Part shown: positions 13,376 through 15,116 of the stretch, in pieces | How the letters are laid out: each line of letters opens with the position of its first letter | Numbering within the stretch: position 1 is the stretch's first letter | Assembly: GCA_964526785.1 (NCBI GenBank) | Contig: CAZGMJ010000095.1 | Coordinates: 1 to 15,116, forward strand | Reading direction: 5' to 3' | Origin: CAZGMJ01 sp964526785 | GTDB lineage: Bacteria; Planctomycetota; Phycisphaerae; Sedimentisphaerales; Anaerobacaceae | DNA: 15,116 nucleotides | Program-made: the position numbers and the translations under genes | The notes under the pieces: generated by a model | What the model was told of the DNA's origin: nothing | Databases searched by the model: none | The model's input: only the letters and a program-made list of their open reading frames with translations

Positions 13376-15116
13376 ATGCAAAACGCGTTCTTTGAGCACC
13401 CCATTCTCAACTCTCCTTATGACTACCCAACCCGCCACTGGGAACTTGATGCAAGCGGGCAACCCACTCAACAGATCATAGAAAGTCGCCGTCGTGCCGA
13501 GTTTATCACTCCCATCCCCAAGCCAAAGAAGCGGAAGAAGACCAAGCAGCAGGAAATGGTCTTTGATGAGGGGGTAGGCCTATCGACCGCCGAACAGCAA
13601 TACGACCCCACCCCAATCATCAATGCTCTCCGCACAGAGGTCGACAAATGGCGAAGCTGGCCTAATTCCAAGGACTGGCAAGTAACGCCGGAGACCGCCC
13701 GTCTGCTCCAGCACTGGCGTCATCACAAATTCAGTGGTATCCGTCCGTTCTTCTGCCAAGTAGAGGCTGTTGAGACAGCTATCTGGCTGACTGAGGTAGC
13801 TCCCAAGTCAGGAAAAGTCGGCAAGCGATTCCTTGAGCATCTCTCCGATGCAAACAACGATGCAAATCCTGGTTTGATACGGTTAGCTCTCAAACTTGCC
13901 ACCGGAGCAGGTAAGACAACCGTAATGGCCATGATAATCGCATGGCAGACCGTCAATGCAGTTCGAAGACCTCAAAGTAAGAAGTTCACACGCGGTTTCC
14001 TTGTTGTTACTCCCGGCCTGACTATAAAAGACCGCCTTCGCGTGCTCAAACCGAATGATCCTGACAGCTACTACCAGAGCCGCGAACTGATACCAAGTGA
14101 CATGTTTGGCGACCTTGAGCGAGCCAAGATCGTCATCACGAACTATCACGCGTTCAAGTTGCGTGAACGTCTGGATGTCTCCAAGGGAACCCGTGGAGCA
14201 CTGGAAGGCTGGCGTGGTGAAAAACTTGAGTCTCTCGAGACCGAAGGACAGATGCTCCAACGAATCATGCCTGAATTGATGGGCATGAAGAATGTCCTCA
14301 TCCTCAACGACGAAGGCCATCACTGCTACCGTGAGAAACCCCAGACAGACGACGAAGGTGAACTCAAAGGCGACGAGAGGAAAGAAGCCGAAAAGAACAA
14401 CGAAGCCGCACGCCTATGGATTTCCGGCCTGGAAATCGTGACACGCAAACTCGGCATGGCGAACGCCATTGATCTGTCCGCTACGCCGTTCTTCCTACGT
14501 GGCTCGGGCTACGCCGAAGGAACTCTGTTCCCCTGGACCATGTGTGATTTCTCGCTCATGGATGCGATTGAGTGCGGCATTGTTAAGCTTCCCCGCGTTC
14601 CGGTTGCTGACAACATCCCCGGTAGTGACATGCCCACGTTCAGGAATCTATGGGAGCATATCCGAAAGGATATGCCCAAGAAGGGACGTGGCAAGGCAAA
14701 GACGCTTGATCCTCTCAGCCTGCCGACACAACTCCAGACTGCATTGGAGGCCCTCTACGGCCACTACGAAAAGACCTTCCATCTCTGGCAGCAGGAAAAG
14801 GTCAAGGCGCCCCCGTGCTTCATTGTGGTTTGCCAGAACACCTCTATATCAAAGCTCGTCTACGACTACATTTCCGGTTTTCATCGCGAGAACGACGATG
14901 GATCGACCACTCTTGAAAACGGAAGGCTGCCGCTGTTCCGTAACTTCGATCAGCACGGCAATCCAATCTCACGACCCCGCACTCTGCTGATTGATAGCGA
15001 GCAACTCGAATCCGGGGATGCCTTGGATAAGAACTTCCGGAATATGGCCGCTGATGAGATTGAGCGTTTTCGCCGTGAGATTATCGAGCGTACCGGCGAT
15101 AGGAAGCAGGCAGAAA
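13376..15116 (+). CDS. DEAD/DEAH helicase-type restriction enzyme (ResIII superfamily, BPTD_3080-like), 3'-truncated
   Basis: ATP-dependent helicase/translocase subunit of a restriction system, acting on foreign DNA. ATG at 13376 follows GGAGGG (13360-13365) and an in-frame TGA at 13355; the frame then stays open for 580 codons to the window edge. The N-terminus (FFEHPILNSPYDYPTRHWEL, then SRRRAEFITPIPKPKKRKK) matches what I recall of the family NCBI names BPTD_3080 restriction endonuclease, usually ~900-1,000 aa, so 300 or more residues are missing. Motifs in order are an upstream Q-like segment (IRPFFCQVEAVETAIWL, near 122-138), Walker A LATGAGKTT (174-182), motif Ia region FLVVTPGLTIKDR, ITNYHAF (254-260), Walker B NDEGHH (311-316, a DEGH variant of DEAH) and motif III LSATPF (367-372). 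Family members are often followed by a DNA methyltransferase, which would lie beyond this window. Helicase assignment is certain; the exact restriction type is less so. Confidence 0.9.
   Translation, partial: MQNAFFEHPILNSPYDYPTRHWELDASGQPTQQIIESRRRAEFITPIPKPKKRKKTKQQEMVFDEGVGLSTAEQQYDPTPIINALRTEVDKWRSWPNSKDWQVTPETARLLQHWRHHKFSGIRPFFCQVEAVETAIWLTEVAPKSGKVGKRFLEHLSDANNDANPGLIRLALKLATGAGKTTVMAMIIAWQTVNAVRRPQSKKFTRGFLVVTPGLTIKDRLRVLKPNDPDSYYQSRELIPSDMFGDLERAKIVITNYHAFKLRERLDVSKGTRGALEGWRGEKLESLETEGQMLQRIMPELMGMKNVLILNDEGHHCYREKPQTDDEGELKGDERKEAEKNNEAARLWISGLEIVTRKLGMANAIDLSATPFFLRGSGYAEGTLFPWTMCDFSLMDAIECGIVKLPRVPVADNIPGSDMPTFRNLWEHIRKDMPKKGRGKAKTLDPLSLPTQLQTALEALYGHYEKTFHLWQQEKVKAPPCFIVVCQNTSISKLVYDYISGFHRENDDGSTTLENGRLPLFRNFDQHGNPISRPRTLLIDSEQLESGDALDKNFRNMAADEIERFRREIIERTGDRKQAE

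Noticed and set aside
13883..14323. 146-codon minus-strand ORF opposite the restriction helicase
   Set aside because: Directly opposite helicase motifs (Walker A and Walker B); no supporting features.
1..15116. tRNA, rRNA, CRISPR arrays, transposases or att sites
   Set aside because: No T-loop-like consensus in a tRNA context, no regularly spaced repeats, no transposase or integrase motifs and no long terminal repeats were seen by eye; a short or degenerate element could still be missed.

Overview
The window looks like a chromosomal segment of a polysaccharide-degrading bacterium, most likely of the Planctomycetota-Verrucomicrobiota-Chlamydiota (PVC) group. This is inferred from a tight cluster of secreted FGly sulfatases, a GH29 fucosidase and an acetyl-xylan-esterase-like hydrolase, from Tat and Sec export signals, and from moderate-to-high GC. 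No taxonomic marker gene (rRNA, tRNA or similar) is present, so this remains an inference.

Layout. Positions 2-2185 (+) hold the C-terminal ~727 residues of an RND-superfamily efflux pump whose 5' end lies outside the window. Positions 2257-2913 (+) are a short gene graveyard: the C-terminal part of a TRAP-transporter substrate-binding protein (DctP family) with a nonsense codon, an apparent in-frame deletion and a frameshift, then the first ~37 codons of an amidohydrolase that stop at a TGA in place of a probable Trp codon. Nine bases later begins the 3' end of a convergent five-gene operon on the minus strand (12062 down to 2923).

The operon, in transcription order, encodes an iduronate-2-sulfatase-like sulfatase (Sec signal), an arylsulfatase-like sulfatase (Tat signal), a GH29 alpha-L-fucosidase, a 784-residue secreted protein of unknown function, and a secreted alpha/beta-hydrolase with a probable C-terminal carbohydrate-binding domain. 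Intergenic gaps are only 14-73 bases, and a sigma70-like promoter (TTGAAT-17-TACAAT) lies upstream at 12128-12156. The combined activities (desulfation, defucosylation, deacylation) fit extracytoplasmic breakdown of a sulfated, possibly acetylated fucose-containing glycan such as a fucoidan. No transporter, FGly-generating enzyme or regulator is encoded in the window.

Positions 12063-12671 are non-coding. They contain the operon promoter, a composite inverted repeat, a 10-bp direct repeat and a minus-strand terminator-like hairpin. Next, on the minus strand, is a small membrane protein with a C-terminal zinc ribbon (12672-12968). Diverging from it on the plus strand are a 54-codon small ORF (13193-13357) and then a large DEAD/DEAH helicase-type restriction enzyme (13376 to the window end, truncated), probably part of a defence locus that continues past the window.

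The most interesting items are the uncharacterised 784-aa protein inside a fucan-type operon, the atypical active-site region of the first sulfatase, the decaying TRAP/amidohydrolase relics that abut the operon, and the unexplained small ORF preceding the restriction helicase.
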